From NCBI GenBank assembly GCA_030041005.1, contig JASHOR010000041.1, positions 124,001 to 188,000 on the forward strand: a stretch of DNA of 64,000 bases. Direction: 5' to 3'. Source of the DNA: Xanthobacteraceae bacterium. Lineage in GTDB: Bacteria; Pseudomonadota; Alphaproteobacteria; Rhizobiales; Xanthobacteraceae. Under the pieces are notes generated by a model. The model was not told the DNA's origin and searched no databases. It was given only the letters and a program-made list of their open reading frames with translations. The translations under genes were made by a program, and so were the position numbers. Below, one piece after another: positions 17,648 through 26,588 of this stretch (positions are counted from its first letter, which is position 1; each line of letters begins with the position of its first letter).

Positions 17648-18772
17648 TCATTGCTTCGCGTCCTCTGCAAAGAGCCTATCTGGATTCGTCAATAGCTCTT
17701 CGAGCATTGCCAGGAATCGCGCCGCGTCAGCGCCGAAGACGACACGATGATCACAAGCGAGCGTGAAGATCGTCGCTCCCTGCTCCTTGGCCGCAGCGAC
17801 CGACAGAATTGCGGAGGCGCCCGGCGGAATAATCGAGTCGAAGGCGTGAACCACCGGAAAGACGCCGAGATCGCTCAGATAGAACGTTGCACCGGAATAA
17901 TTCGCTGGCGCCAAGCGCCGGCTCTTGGCTTGCTCGTGCATTCGGGCCCAGTCCGCTGCCAGATCAGCCAGAGACCTCGCGGCAGCATCTCGCAACACCG
18001 GCGTGATGAGCCCGCCGTCATCATCGACAGCGATACCGACATCGATTCGATCGCGCTTGGCTAGGCCTCCCGGCGTGTAGGCGGCGTTAAACAGCGGATG
18101 CGCCGCGATGGTCAGCGCACAAGCACGCGCCAGAAGCAACGAGAGCGGCAAGTGTCGATCGCGCGCAGCTTTCATGAGCGGTTCCAGCGTCAACTGGGCC
18201 GTCACCCGGAAGGTCGGCGTTGCCGCCCCGGCGATTACGGAGCGCGCGACGGCTTCACGGAGGGCAGACGCGCGCTCTATTTGATAGGGTGGCCCTGCAT
18301 CGAGTTCGGAGCGGGATGATGTTGGTTGAGGGCCAAGCCTGGCGGGCCGTCCGGCGTCTGCGTGCAAGCGGGCCGCCGGCCGTGCCGCCGACCGCGGCGT
18401 CACCGTCGACGCAGCCAGCACGGCTGAGACTGGAACAGCTTGCTTCGGCGCAGAGGCGGCGTCACCATTGCCGGCTGAGGTTGCCGTTGGGGCCGCAGCT
18501 TCGGGAGCAACGGTCGCGGCTTCATCGGCTTTGTCGGCGATGTAGCCGAGGATCTCGCCGACAGATGCTTCGGTACCTTCAGTTGCGAGGGGGCCACTCA
18601 GGTAACCGTTCTCGAAGGCCTCCACCTCCATGACGGCCTTGTCAGTCTCGACTTCGGCGATCACGTCCCCTTTGCTGATCTTATCGCCGGGCTTTTTTGT
18701 CCATTTCACCAGGCGGCCGGCCCCCATGGTGTCGGACAGGGCCGGCATCGTAACTGCATAAGGCATGATCAT
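17648..18772 (-). CDS. pdhC: 2-oxoacid dehydrogenase E2 (dihydrolipoyl acyltransferase)
   Basis: A 374-residue E2 subunit that moves the acetyl group from E1 to CoA. The N-terminal lipoyl domain has the lipoylated lysine at about residue 45 (VETDKAVMEVEAF). A linker rich in Ala and Pro follows. The usual E3/E1-binding domain is hard to recognise: instead of the normal signature there is an Arg/Ala-rich stretch around 135-170. The catalytic domain starts near 185 (SVIAGAATPTFRV) and ends with DHRVVFGADAARFL. Most E2 proteins have Asp in place of this Phe; plastid/cyanobacterial-type E2s have Tyr there. ATG 18772 overlaps the pdhB stop by 4 nt, so translation is coupled. No E3 gene is near, so a distant lipoamide dehydrogenase must serve. 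Confidence 0.88.
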   Translation of the reverse strand: MIMPYAVTMPALSDTMGAGRLVKWTKKPGDKISKGDVIAEVETDKAVMEVEAFENGYLSGPLATEGTEASVGEILGYIADKADEAATVAPEAAAPTATSAGNGDAASAPKQAVPVSAVLAASTVTPRSAARPAARLHADAGRPARLGPQPTSSRSELDAGPPYQIERASALREAVARSVIAGAATPTFRVTAQLTLEPLMKAARDRHLPLSLLLARACALTIAAHPLFNAAYTPGGLAKRDRIDVGIAVDDDGGLITPVLRDAAARSLADLAADWARMHEQAKSRRLAPANYSGATFYLSDLGVFPVVHAFDSIIPPGASAILSVAAAKEQGATIFTLACDHRVVFGADAARFLAMLEELLTNPDRLFAEDAKQ

Positions 18773-19770
18773 GCCGCCTTCGTTTCCGATGTCGGCTGGC
18801 ACAATTCCCGAGTCGCGGCGACGATGTCCGGAATCTGCGGAATGGTCGCTGCTTCGAGCGCCCCGTTATACGGGGTCGGAATGTCGAGGCCCGCCAACCG
18901 CTGGATCGGCACATCGAGCGAATAGAAGCAGCGCTCCATCAGCGTTGCGGTGATCTCGGCGCCGGCGCCGGCGAACCGGCAATCCTCCTCGACGACCAGC
19001 ATGCGATGGGTCTTTTCCAGCGATGCAGCGCAAGCGTCCCAGTCTATCGGTTTGAGACTGCGCAGATCGATGACCTCGGCCTCGATCCCTTCCTTCGCGA
19101 GTTCATCGGCAGCCTCAAGCGCCAGCACAGCGTGGCGCGAATAGCTGACGATGCTCACGTCGCGGCCTTCGCGGCGCACAGCCGCGCGATGCATCGGCGG
19201 CGCCTCTGCAGTGAGATCCACCGGCCCCTTGGTGAAATATAGCAACTCGTGTTCGAGGAGGATGATGGGATCGTCACTGACGACGGCTTGCCGCAGCTGC
19301 CAGTACGCATCCTGCGGCGTAGAAGGAACGGCAATGCGCAAGCCGGGAACATTCATCAGCGTGTGCTCAAGGCGCTGCGCATGCTGAGCAGCAAGCTGGC
19401 GTGCAATGCCGCCCGGCACGCGCACCACCAGCGGCATCTTGAACTGGCCGCCCGACATGAATGGGATCTTTGCGGCACCGTTGATGATCGAGTCGAGCGC
19501 GAGCAGCATGAAATTGACGGTCATGATCTCAACCACCGGCCGCGCGCCCACCAGCGCAGCGCCGACACCGAGACCAGTGAAGCTGTTCTCCGAAATAGGC
19601 GTGTCGCGTACCCGCCACTCGCCATACTTGGCGTAGAGCCCTTCGGTAACGCGGTAGCTGCCGCCGTAAAGGCCTACGTCCTCGCCGAGCGTGAAGACCG
19701 ACTCGTCGGCCGCCATTTCGTGATCCATAGCGCGGTTGAGCGCCTGCCAATAGAGCAATTCCTGCGACAT
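18769..19770 (-). CDS. pdhB: Pyruvate (or acetoin) dehydrogenase E1 beta subunit
   Basis: A 333-residue transketolase-like beta subunit that forms the thiamine-diphosphate site with the alpha subunit. Typical segments are LGEDVGLYGGSYRVTEGL, DTPISENSFTGLGVGAAL, the FMSGGQFKMPLVVRVPGG loop and the C-terminal transketolase domain with LRSLKPIDWDACAASL. It follows pdhA by 11 nt and overlaps pdhC by 4 nt. Sequence alone does not separate pyruvate from acetoin dehydrogenases; the upstream CstA-type transporter favours pyruvate. Confidence 0.92.
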   Translation of the reverse strand: MSQELLYWQALNRAMDHEMAADESVFTLGEDVGLYGGSYRVTEGLYAKYGEWRVRDTPISENSFTGLGVGAALVGARPVVEIMTVNFMLLALDSIINGAAKIPFMSGGQFKMPLVVRVPGGIARQLAAQHAQRLEHTLMNVPGLRIAVPSTPQDAYWQLRQAVVSDDPIILLEHELLYFTKGPVDLTAEAPPMHRAAVRREGRDVSIVSYSRHAVLALEAADELAKEGIEAEVIDLRSLKPIDWDACAASLEKTHRMLVVEEDCRFAGAGAEITATLMERCFYSLDVPIQRLAGLDIPTPYNGALEAATIPQIPDIVAATRELCQPTSETKAA

Positions 19771-19781
19771 GAAGGTCCTCC

Positions 19782-20834
19782 CTATATCAGCGTTTCGTGC
19801 CGGCCATTGCCGGTGAGGTAGCTCCAGGCAGCATCCATCGTCGGCTGTGCGCTCTGCGTGGCAAAGACAACTGCGTCTTCCACGATTCTTTGAACGTCCC
19901 GCTTCATCTCTTCTATTTCGGCCTCAGCGAGGTGCTCCTCGTTGATCAGATGATCGGCGAACGTCCTGATGTTGTCGGGACCGACCTCCGCCAATTCATT
20001 GGGGGTCGGGTAACGGAATTCAAGCTCCCGCGTCGCCGTCGTCAGAGGATCTTCGCTTTGATAGGCCTTGAGTTCGACAGCCGGCCGATAGGTGCCTGGA
20101 TCGGCCATCGAATGGCCTCGATAGCGATAGGTCTCGCATTCGACGAATTGCGGTCCCCCACCGCGCCGAATGCGGTCCAGTGCATGGCGCGTGGCGTTGT
20201 AGACCTTGACAACATCCATGCCGTCGATCTTTTCCGCCGGAATGTTGTAGGCCGCTACACGCTTAAAAACTTCCGGCACCGCAGAATGGCGGTGGATCTC
20301 TGTGCCGATGGCATAGTGGTTGTTCTCGCACACGAACAGCACCGGTAGCCGCCACAGCGACGCCATGTTGAGCGATTCGTGAAAGGTGCCCTGGTTCACG
20401 GCGCCGTCGCCCAGGAAGGAGACCACCACTTCAGGCAACCCGCGCATAGCGATCGCGTAGGCGATGCCGATGGCGATGGGGCACGTCTGTCCGACGATGG
20501 CGTAGCCGCCCATGAATCGGCGCTCGCGATCGAACATGTGCATGGAGCCGCCCATGCCCTTGCTCATGCCGGTTGCCTTGCCGAAGAGTTCAGCCATGAC
20601 TTCGCGCGCCGGCGTACCGCGCACCAGCGCATGGGCGTGTTCACGGTAGTTGCTGACGACGTAATCGGACGGGCCGACCGCGTTGATGACACCGGCCGCG
20701 ACGGCTTCCTCGCCTGGATAAAGATGCAGGAATCCGACGATGTTGCCCTTGGCATATTCCTCCGCCGCACGCTCCTCGAAAGTACGAGAGAGCAGCATAT
20801 CCCGCAGAATGCGGTGTAAAACTTCGCGTTCCAT
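19782..20834 (-). CDS. pdhA: Pyruvate (or acetoin) dehydrogenase E1 alpha subunit
   Basis: A 350-residue E1 alpha subunit. The thiamine-diphosphate/Mg motif runs from GDGAVNQGTFHESLNMAS to the closing ENN (about residues 162-194), and the phosphorylation-loop region reads YRYRGHSMADPGTYR. It decarboxylates the 2-oxoacid and hands the acyl group to E2. The gene begins 96 nt after ybdD and I see no separate promoter, so it is probably the third gene of the cstA operon. The family also contains acetoin dehydrogenase AcoA; pyruvate is preferred because of the upstream transporter. Confidence 0.92.
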   Translation of the reverse strand: MEREVLHRILRDMLLSRTFEERAAEEYAKGNIVGFLHLYPGEEAVAAGVINAVGPSDYVVSNYREHAHALVRGTPAREVMAELFGKATGMSKGMGGSMHMFDRERRFMGGYAIVGQTCPIAIGIAYAIAMRGLPEVVVSFLGDGAVNQGTFHESLNMASLWRLPVLFVCENNHYAIGTEIHRHSAVPEVFKRVAAYNIPAEKIDGMDVVKVYNATRHALDRIRRGGGPQFVECETYRYRGHSMADPGTYRPAVELKAYQSEDPLTTATRELEFRYPTPNELAEVGPDNIRTFADHLINEEHLAEAEIEEMKRDVQRIVEDAVVFATQSAQPTMDAAWSYLTGNGRHETLI

Positions 20835-20930
20835 TTTCGGGACCCCTTCGGCCGATGTGATCCAACTTGCGTAATCGATCGCTTTTCAATTGCGAGCGGA
20901 CGGAACACGCGCGCACCGCCCGCTCTAGTC

Positions 20931-21167
20931 TCAACAACACCCCCTGAACCGTCCCTTGCCGACGGCGTAGCGGGCTTCCTGACGTTCCACAAAGAACTCC
21001 TCGTAGCTCATGATCGGAAGTTCGGGATGTGTTTTCTTCCGGTGCTGCACGTAGGTCTCATAATCAGGTATGCCGATCATCAACCGCGCCGCACGCACGC
21101 TCCAGACTCGCACAGCTTCCCCGCGCTCTTTCCATTCCGCGAACTTGACTGCCAGGATGTCAGGCAT
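20931..21167 (-). CDS. ybdD: YbdD/YjiX-family small protein (CstA partner)
   Basis: A 78-residue cytoplasmic protein with the family pattern [37 protein letters not shown] and a Cys-Cys C-terminus (FRGCC). YbdD/YjiX proteins are encoded directly after CstA or BtsT transporters and are reported to be needed for CstA-type pyruvate uptake. The start at 21167 lies inside the end of cstA (8-nt overlap), which indicates translational coupling. Longer upstream frames are only the cstA antisense shadow. Confidence 0.88.
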   Translation of the reverse strand: MPDILAVKFAEWKERGEAVRVWSVRAARLMIGIPDYETYVQHRKKTHPELPIMSYEEFFVERQEARYAVGKGRFRGCC

Positions 21168-23250
21168 GGCTTGCTCCCGCCGCAGCACCGGCAAACTCGA
21201 CTTCGATTGCGGTCGGCTTCGGGGTGCCGAACGCCTTTCGGATGTTGATGATGCCGTAGACCACCATGGCAATGACGACGCCGGCGAATAGCGCAGCCAG
21301 CGTCGCGTCGAGATAATCGTTAAATACCAGCCGGCTCATTTCGCCGAGCGAATGAGCTGGTGCGAGCACCTGCCCTGCCGCAATCGCAGTCGAAAGCTTC
21401 GAGGCATGCGCCAGGAAGCCAATTGCCGGATCAGGATCGAACACCTTCTCCGCACCGGCAGTCACTGTGCATGCCACGAGCCACGTCGCCGGGATGATAG
21501 TCACCCAGGCGAAGCGCTGGCGCTTCATCTTGAACAGGACGACGGTGCACAGCACCAGCGCGATCGCCGCGAGCATCTGGTTCGAGGTGCCGAACAACGG
21601 CCACATCGTCCAAATCCCGCCGAGCGGATCGATGACGCCCTGATAGAGAAAATAGCCCCACAGCGCGCAGGCCAGCGCTGAGCCAATCAGGTTATTGGTC
21701 CAGGACTTGGTTTCTCTGAACGCCGGAACGGCGTTGCCGACAAGATCCTGAATCATGAAGCGGCACACGCGCGTGCCGGCATCGACGGTCGTGAGGATGA
21801 ACAGGGCTTCGAACAGGATGGCGAAGTGGTACCAGATCGCGGTGAGCGCCTGGCCACCGAAAAGCCCAGACAGGATCTGAGCCATGCCGACGGCAAGCGT
21901 CGGCGCGCCGCCGGTTCGCGATAAGATTGTCGTTTCGCCGACATTGTGGGCGACCTGCCTGAGTTGATCAGGCGTCACGACGAAGCCCATGTTCGACACT
22001 GCCTCTGCCGCCTGCTGAACGGTAGTGCCGATGATTCCACCCGCACTGTTCATCGCAAAATACACGCCGGGATGCAGCACCGACGCAGCGATCATCGCCA
22101 TGATGGCGACGAAAGACTCCATCAGCATGCCGCCGTAACCGATGAACGGAATTTGACTTTCGTTCTCGATCATCTTCGGCGTCGTACCGGACGAAATCAG
22201 CGCGTGCCAGCCGGACACCGAACCACAGGCAATGGTGATAAATAGGAACGGAAACAGGCTGCCTGCCCACACGGGCCCAGTGCCGTCGACGAACTTGGTC
22301 AACGCCGGCATCTGCAAGTCGGGTCGCACGATGATGATGGCAAGAGCCAAGAGCGTGACCACACCGATTTTCATGAAAGTCGACAGATAATCGCGAGGCG
22401 CCAGCAAAAGCCATACGGGCAGCACCGAAGCGACGAATCCGTAACCGATAATAACCAGCGCCAGGATCGGGCCACTGAGATTGAAGTACTGCGCGAGCGC
22501 GGGCGTCTGGGCGACGGTCTGTCCGTAGATCAGCGCCGCCATCAGCAGAACAAAGCCGATTGCCGACATTTCGGCGACGCGGCCGCGCCGGAGGAAGCGG
22601 CCGTACACGCCCATGATCAGCGCGATCGGCACGGTGCAAAACACGGTGAAGGTTCCCCACGGGCTACCATTCAATGCCTGCACGACAACAAGTGCGAGCA
22701 CTGCAAGGATGATGATACAGATGAGCAGGATCCCGATACCAGCGATCGTACCGGCGACCGGTCCCATTTCCGCACGCACCATGTCGCCGAGCGAACGGCC
22801 ATCGCGCCTGGTCGAAAGAAAAAGGACCGTCATGTCTTGGACGGCTCCAGCAAGCACGACGCCAGCTAAGATCCAAAGTGTCCCGGGAAGGTATCCCATC
22901 TGGGCGGCAAGCACCGGACCGACCAGTGGACCGGCGCCGGCGATCGCCGCGAAGTGATGGCCGAACAAGACATAGCGATTGGTCGGGACGTAATCGAGGC
23001 CGTCATTGTGACGAACGGCCGGGGTGGGACGCGCTACATCGACGCCTAATACCTTTTTTGCGATGAAGAGCGCATAATAACGATATGCAATGAAGTAGAT
23101 GCACACCGCGGCAATTACCATCCAGGCGGCGTTGACGGGCTCGCCACGGCTCAACGCAATGATGGCGAAAGATGCCGCGCCAAGAGCCGCAATCGCAGTC
23201 CAGAGAATTTTTGTTTGAATTCCATTCCCGCTCCAGATTAACGCGCTCAT
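21160..23250 (-). CDS. cstA: CstA-family pyruvate/peptide transporter
   Basis: A 696-residue membrane protein with about 16-18 hydrophobic segments, matching CstA/BtsT length. Diagnostic stretches include [15 protein letters not shown], the [21 protein letters not shown] motif near residue 97, [18 protein letters not shown], and [18 protein letters not shown]. coli relatives take up pyruvate and some peptides during carbon starvation. Here the gene heads an operon with ybdD and all three pdh genes, so the imported substrate is most likely pyruvate for direct oxidation. A FixK-type box lies 92 nt upstream of the start. Confidence 0.92.
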   Translation of the reverse strand: MSALIWSGNGIQTKILWTAIAALGAASFAIIALSRGEPVNAAWMVIAAVCIYFIAYRYYALFIAKKVLGVDVARPTPAVRHNDGLDYVPTNRYVLFGHHFAAIAGAGPLVGPVLAAQMGYLPGTLWILAGVVLAGAVQDMTVLFLSTRRDGRSLGDMVRAEMGPVAGTIAGIGILLICIIILAVLALVVVQALNGSPWGTFTVFCTVPIALIMGVYGRFLRRGRVAEMSAIGFVLLMAALIYGQTVAQTPALAQYFNLSGPILALVIIGYGFVASVLPVWLLLAPRDYLSTFMKIGVVTLLALAIIIVRPDLQMPALTKFVDGTGPVWAGSLFPFLFITIACGSVSGWHALISSGTTPKMIENESQIPFIGYGGMLMESFVAIMAMIAASVLHPGVYFAMNSAGGIIGTTVQQAAEAVSNMGFVVTPDQLRQVAHNVGETTILSRTGGAPTLAVGMAQILSGLFGGQALTAIWYHFAILFEALFILTTVDAGTRVCRFMIQDLVGNAVPAFRETKSWTNNLIGSALACALWGYFLYQGVIDPLGGIWTMWPLFGTSNQMLAAIALVLCTVVLFKMKRQRFAWVTIIPATWLVACTVTAGAEKVFDPDPAIGFLAHASKLSTAIAAGQVLAPAHSLGEMSRLVFNDYLDATLAALFAGVVIAMVVYGIINIRKAFGTPKPTAIEVEFAGAAAGASHA

Positions 23251-23342
23251 GGCGTCCCTCCATTTTGGAGATATTAATGAAATCGCAGTTGGGCAAATTC
23301 ATCTCCAACATTTTACTTTCTGGAAGGAAGGAACCGGCCGCC

Positions 23343-23356
23343 TTGACATGGATCAA
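23343..23356 (-). promoter_or_regulatory. FixK/FNR-type box upstream of the cstA-pdh operon
   Basis: TTGACATGGATCAA, 92 nt upstream of cstA. It also lies 150 nt upstream of the small plus-strand gene at 23507, so a divergent role is possible. Confidence 0.65.
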
Positions 23357-23506
23357 CCAACGCGCATTTTCCTGCTCTGCGACTTGTGCCGGCCAATTTG
23401 AAAAATTGATATTGGAGGATTCGCATTCCGACGCGAAATTTGCCTCTTGTGGAGTACTCACAAGCAGTTGTAATTTTTCTCCGGGTGTCTAGCTTGGAGA
23501 ACCGTC

Positions 23507-23671
23507 ATGGATAGGACCGTGGCTCGACTCAATATTGAGCATTACCGCAAGCTACTTGCCCACGAAGCCGACGAATGCCGACGGCGGACCTTGCTTCGCC
23601 TTCTCGAAGAAGAGGAGGCAAAATTGAACCGAATGTCCGAAAACGACCCCGTGACGAAATATAATCGCTAG
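23507..23671 (+). CDS. Small helical protein, 54 residues
   Basis: Starts MDRTVARLNIEHYRKLLAHE and ends at TAG 23669-23671. A GGAGA ribosome site sits 6 nt before the ATG. The composition is strongly helical and charged, with an RRRTLLRLLEEEEAKL stretch that could form a coiled coil. Short proteins of this type (MDRTVARLNIEHYRKLL-like) are frequent in Bradyrhizobium-related genomes; no function is known to me. It is too short to be found with a 60-residue cutoff. It is divergent from cstA across a FixK-type box. Confidence 0.7.
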   Translation: MDRTVARLNIEHYRKLLAHEADECRRRTLLRLLEEEEAKLNRMSENDPVTKYNR

Positions 23672-23850
23672 GTCGACCGTACATGTGTCGGCCATGACCC
23701 ATGCCGCCAGCTATCTGACGGCATGGGAAAATGAGGGCGTGTGCCCCATCTTTGCCGATAACTGTCAGGTTGAGAGCTCGATCAGACGGTGCGGCCTGGA
23801 TAGGTTGCCACATGAACGAAACCACGCGCAATTGCATCGGCAGGCGGTGC

Positions 23851-24414
23851 TTATGATCCAATCCAACGGATCTCCGCCTCTTTCCTCGGTACCGCCGGCA
23901 TTGGCGCCTTCGGGCGCCCAACAACGATCGGGGCAATGGGCAGATAAGCTTCGGGAAGTCCGAGGGCTGCTTTGCCCTCTGCCGTGCCGAGCCAGCCTTG
24001 TGCGAAACCGATCCAGCAGGTGCCGAATCCGACGGCACAGGCCGCGAGCATGAGATTTTCCGCCGCGAGTGCACAGTCCTCAACCGCCCAGGGGATCGCC
24101 GCGGTGGTGCAGATTACAATCAAGGCCGGCGCGCGATAGAGAATATCGAACTCCGCATCGCGCAAGATCTGATCAAAATGATGCGATACCAGCCCGAGCG
24201 GCGTGTTTCTCACCATATAGGCCTTTGCTTGCTGCGATATTTTCGCGAGCAAGGTTTTGTCGCGGATGACGCAAAATGCCCAAGGCTGCGCGTTGACCGC
24301 GCTCGGCGCCTGAATAGCTGCGTCGATCAGTGCACGAAGCGTCTTCTCGTCAACCGCGTCGGCCGTAAATGCCCGGGTCGCCCGCCGCGAGTAGATTGCG
24401 TCTTTCAGATCCAT
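23851..24414 (-). CDS. Nitroreductase-family FMN oxidoreductase
   Basis: A 187-residue cytoplasmic protein. The N-terminus MDLKDAIYSRRATRAFTADA, APSAVNAQPWAFCVI and the later LAACAVGFGTCWIGFAQGW and YLPIAPIVVGRPK segments are classical nitroreductase FMN-binding regions. These enzymes reduce nitroaromatics, quinones or related acceptors with NAD(P)H; the natural substrate is open. It lies 68 nt downstream of the FMN 2-hydroxyacid oxidase gene on the same strand and may share its FixK-controlled transcript. Confidence 0.88.
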   Translation of the reverse strand: MDLKDAIYSRRATRAFTADAVDEKTLRALIDAAIQAPSAVNAQPWAFCVIRDKTLLAKISQQAKAYMVRNTPLGLVSHHFDQILRDAEFDILYRAPALIVICTTAAIPWAVEDCALAAENLMLAACAVGFGTCWIGFAQGWLGTAEGKAALGLPEAYLPIAPIVVGRPKAPMPAVPRKEAEIRWIGS

Positions 24415-24482
24415 GATCGGCCTCTATCACTGCAACAGCAAAAGGGCAGAGGCAAAATCCACCTTCAGCCACATGCTCTCTA

Positions 24483-25703
24483 TCAGGTTATGTCAACGGC
24501 GAGGAACGCTTCCGCGCGTTCAACAGAGTCGCGCTTGATGCTCTTGACGTCCGGCGTACCGGCCAGCCGCATAACCATGTTCAACTCATTCTTCAAATGC
24601 GTATGAACGGCCTCTACACCCTCCGCACCACCAAGCGCTGATCCATAAAGCGTAGGGCGACCGATGGCGACGACGCTGGCGCCAAGCGCCAGCGCGCGAA
24701 ACACATCCTGACCGCGCAAGATCCCGCCGTCGATGATGACCGGTACGCGACCCCTCACCGCCGCGACCACGCTCGGCAGCATCGTCGTCGGCGCCGGCGA
24801 GTTGTCGAGCTGCCGGCCACCGTGGTTGGACAGCCACACGGCGGCGACGCCGCCCTGCAATGCCTGCCGCGCCTGCTTTGCGGACAGAATGCTCTTGATG
24901 ATGACGGGCAAACCCGACTCTTGCCGAGCAAAATCGATATCACTCCAGGACATGTCGCCTTTCATATCCATGGCGTTTCCGGTAACGCCCGGTGTCTTCG
25001 GCACGTTGCCCATGCTGAGGTTCGGCAACGCTGCACCTTGCAAACGCACCGAGCGTTCGCGGTTACTGGTGACATCGACGTCGGCAGTGATGATGATGGC
25101 CTTGTAGCCGGTCGCCTTGGCGCGGTGCAGCAACTCGCGTGCGAATCCGCGGTCACGCGGAACGTAAAGCTGGAACCATTTGGGTCCATCCGTGGCAGCA
25201 GCGATATCTTCCAGGCTCTGCTGTGCGACTGAGCTGACGCAATACAACGTACCCGCCGTGCCGGCCCCTTTGACGTTGGGGATGTCGCCTTGCGCATGCA
25301 CCGAGCCCTGGTTTCCCATCGGAGCGGTGATCACCGGATAGGAGATCTTGCTGCCGAGGATCGTAGTCGATGTGTCCGCACTTCCCGTACCATTCATGAA
25401 CTCGGCATTGATGACCCAGCGATCGAATGCCGCCATATTCTCGCGCATGGTCCATTCGTCGCCGGCGCCGCCGGACACATAGGCGAAGCCAAACGGAGCC
25501 ATGACTTTTTGCGCCTCCGCCTCCAGATCACGTAGGGTCACGATGTTGATCTTCTTCTCGTTATTCGGCACACTGCTGGTATTCGCGGGAGTTGGCGGGA
25601 TCGACTCGGCCGGTGATTTTTGCGCCAGCGTCTGACCTGCAATGCTCAACGCGGCGGCAGCACCCGTGCTACTGAACAGCAAATTTCTTCGATTGAAGCT
25701 CAT
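24483..25703 (-). CDS. FMN-dependent 2-hydroxyacid (lactate-type) oxidase with TAT-like signal
   Basis: A 406-residue TIM-barrel flavoenzyme of the LldD/glycolate oxidase family. The catalytic core includes SGGAGDEWTMRENMAAFDRW, ITAPMGNQGSVHAQGD, FQLYVPRDRGFARELLHRA, the proton-abstracting histidine in WLSNHGGRQLDNSPAP, and IIDGGILRGQDVFRALALGA. The N-terminus (FNRRNLLFSSTGAAAALSIA, then a Pro/Ser-rich linker) looks like a twin-arginine signal, so the enzyme is probably periplasmic, which is unusual for a family normally in the cytoplasm or on its inner face. It is placed at ATG 25703; longer starts run through the FixK-type box. The box 56 nt upstream predicts low-oxygen expression. Lactate is the likely but unproven substrate. 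Confidence 0.85.
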   Translation of the reverse strand: MSFNRRNLLFSSTGAAAALSIAGQTLAQKSPAESIPPTPANTSSVPNNEKKINIVTLRDLEAEAQKVMAPFGFAYVSGGAGDEWTMRENMAAFDRWVINAEFMNGTGSADTSTTILGSKISYPVITAPMGNQGSVHAQGDIPNVKGAGTAGTLYCVSSVAQQSLEDIAAATDGPKWFQLYVPRDRGFARELLHRAKATGYKAIIITADVDVTSNRERSVRLQGAALPNLSMGNVPKTPGVTGNAMDMKGDMSWSDIDFARQESGLPVIIKSILSAKQARQALQGGVAAVWLSNHGGRQLDNSPAPTTMLPSVVAAVRGRVPVIIDGGILRGQDVFRALALGASVVAIGRPTLYGSALGGAEGVEAVHTHLKNELNMVMRLAGTPDVKSIKRDSVERAEAFLAVDIT

Positions 25704-25759
25704 CGTATTCCTCCCTTGAGGCAATTTTGATTTCTTAAAGCTACGGCCAACAGCCGACA

Positions 25760-25773
25760 TTGACGCAAATCAA
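25760..25773 (-). promoter_or_regulatory. FixK/FNR-type box upstream of the hydroxyacid oxidase
   Basis: TTGACGCAAATCAA, 56 nt upstream of ATG 25703. It separates this gene from the SagB-like gene upstream, giving it an independent promoter. Confidence 0.7.
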
Positions 25774-25818
25774 ACCGGGCCGCCTGCCGGTATTGCCTTC
25801 GGGCGCATTCACTCATTC

Positions 25819-26487
25819 TCACGTCTTTGGGTAGCCAACCGTTTGAGCGAACTGAATGATTTGCCCGGCTGGAAGCTTCAATGTTTTTGCCAGCGATTGA
25901 GGCACGCTCTCGCGGAACACCGTCGCGAGGCCGACGGCAGCACAGTAGAGATATACGTTTTGCCCGGTGACTCCCGCGGTTGCGCCAGAGGTAGCGTTTA
26001 TCTCCGCCTCGGTCGCATCGGGCATTTTCGATGTGTCGAATGCGTAGACGAGATTCAACGGCGCCGTGGCGACGAACGGCTGGCCAATCGTCGTTTGGCC
26101 GCGCAGGTCGCCAGCCATGTGGAAGAGCAGCCGGTGCCCCCGTGGCTCATAGAGCCAAACGCCATCCGCCCTGATCACGTAAATGTCCAGTAAGTAGGCG
26201 TCCCGCCAGCGCGGCGCGGTACGGCCGTCGTGTTCCGAACGATTGACGCCCCAGGCAGCCCACAGCAAATTTGAAAGATCCTGATTCGACAGCAGTTTTC
26301 TCGAATAGTCGCGGATCGACTGCCGGTCCCTCAATGCTTGCATGATCGTCTTCCCGCCACTCATGCTTGGCGGGGCCAAAACGATATCCTGGCCGCTCTG
26401 GGCGAGGCTCGATGTGGCTGCGCCGGACGTTGCAGCGGCTGCGACGGAAGATAGAATACCAAGATTGATATCGCGACGTGTGGTCAT
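25819..26487 (-). CDS. SagB-type nitroreductase-fold protein with TAT signal
   Basis: A 222-residue protein with TTRRDINLGILSSVAAAATS at the N-terminus, a twin-arginine signal ending near residue 30. The remainder is the SagB/ThcOx branch of the nitroreductase fold: ALRDRQSIRDYSRKLLSNQD, LSNLLWAAWGVNRSEH, RTAPRWRDAYLLDIYVI, GATAGVTGQNVYLYCAAVGL. Export of a nitroreductase-fold FMN protein is notable. It stands upstream of the exported hydroxyacid oxidase and downstream of hsp20 on the same strand, and could be transcribed from the hsp20 promoter. Substrate unknown. Confidence 0.82.
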   Translation of the reverse strand: MTTRRDINLGILSSVAAAATSGAATSSLAQSGQDIVLAPPSMSGGKTIMQALRDRQSIRDYSRKLLSNQDLSNLLWAAWGVNRSEHDGRTAPRWRDAYLLDIYVIRADGVWLYEPRGHRLLFHMAGDLRGQTTIGQPFVATAPLNLVYAFDTSKMPDATEAEINATSGATAGVTGQNVYLYCAAVGLATVFRESVPQSLAKTLKLPAGQIIQFAQTVGYPKT

Positions 26488-26588
26488 TGGGGCCGTTCCT
26501 TCATGGCTGAAACATATCCAAATCGGTCGAACGCCCCGGCATTGGACGTTGATGCGCCCGGGACATTCGAAAACCGCGGTACTGCTCT

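Noticed and set aside
21160-21272. Longer N-terminus for the YbdD protein
   Set aside because: The extra 35 residues are encoded antisense-like within cstA and are basic and low in family similarity; the conserved protein begins at 21167.
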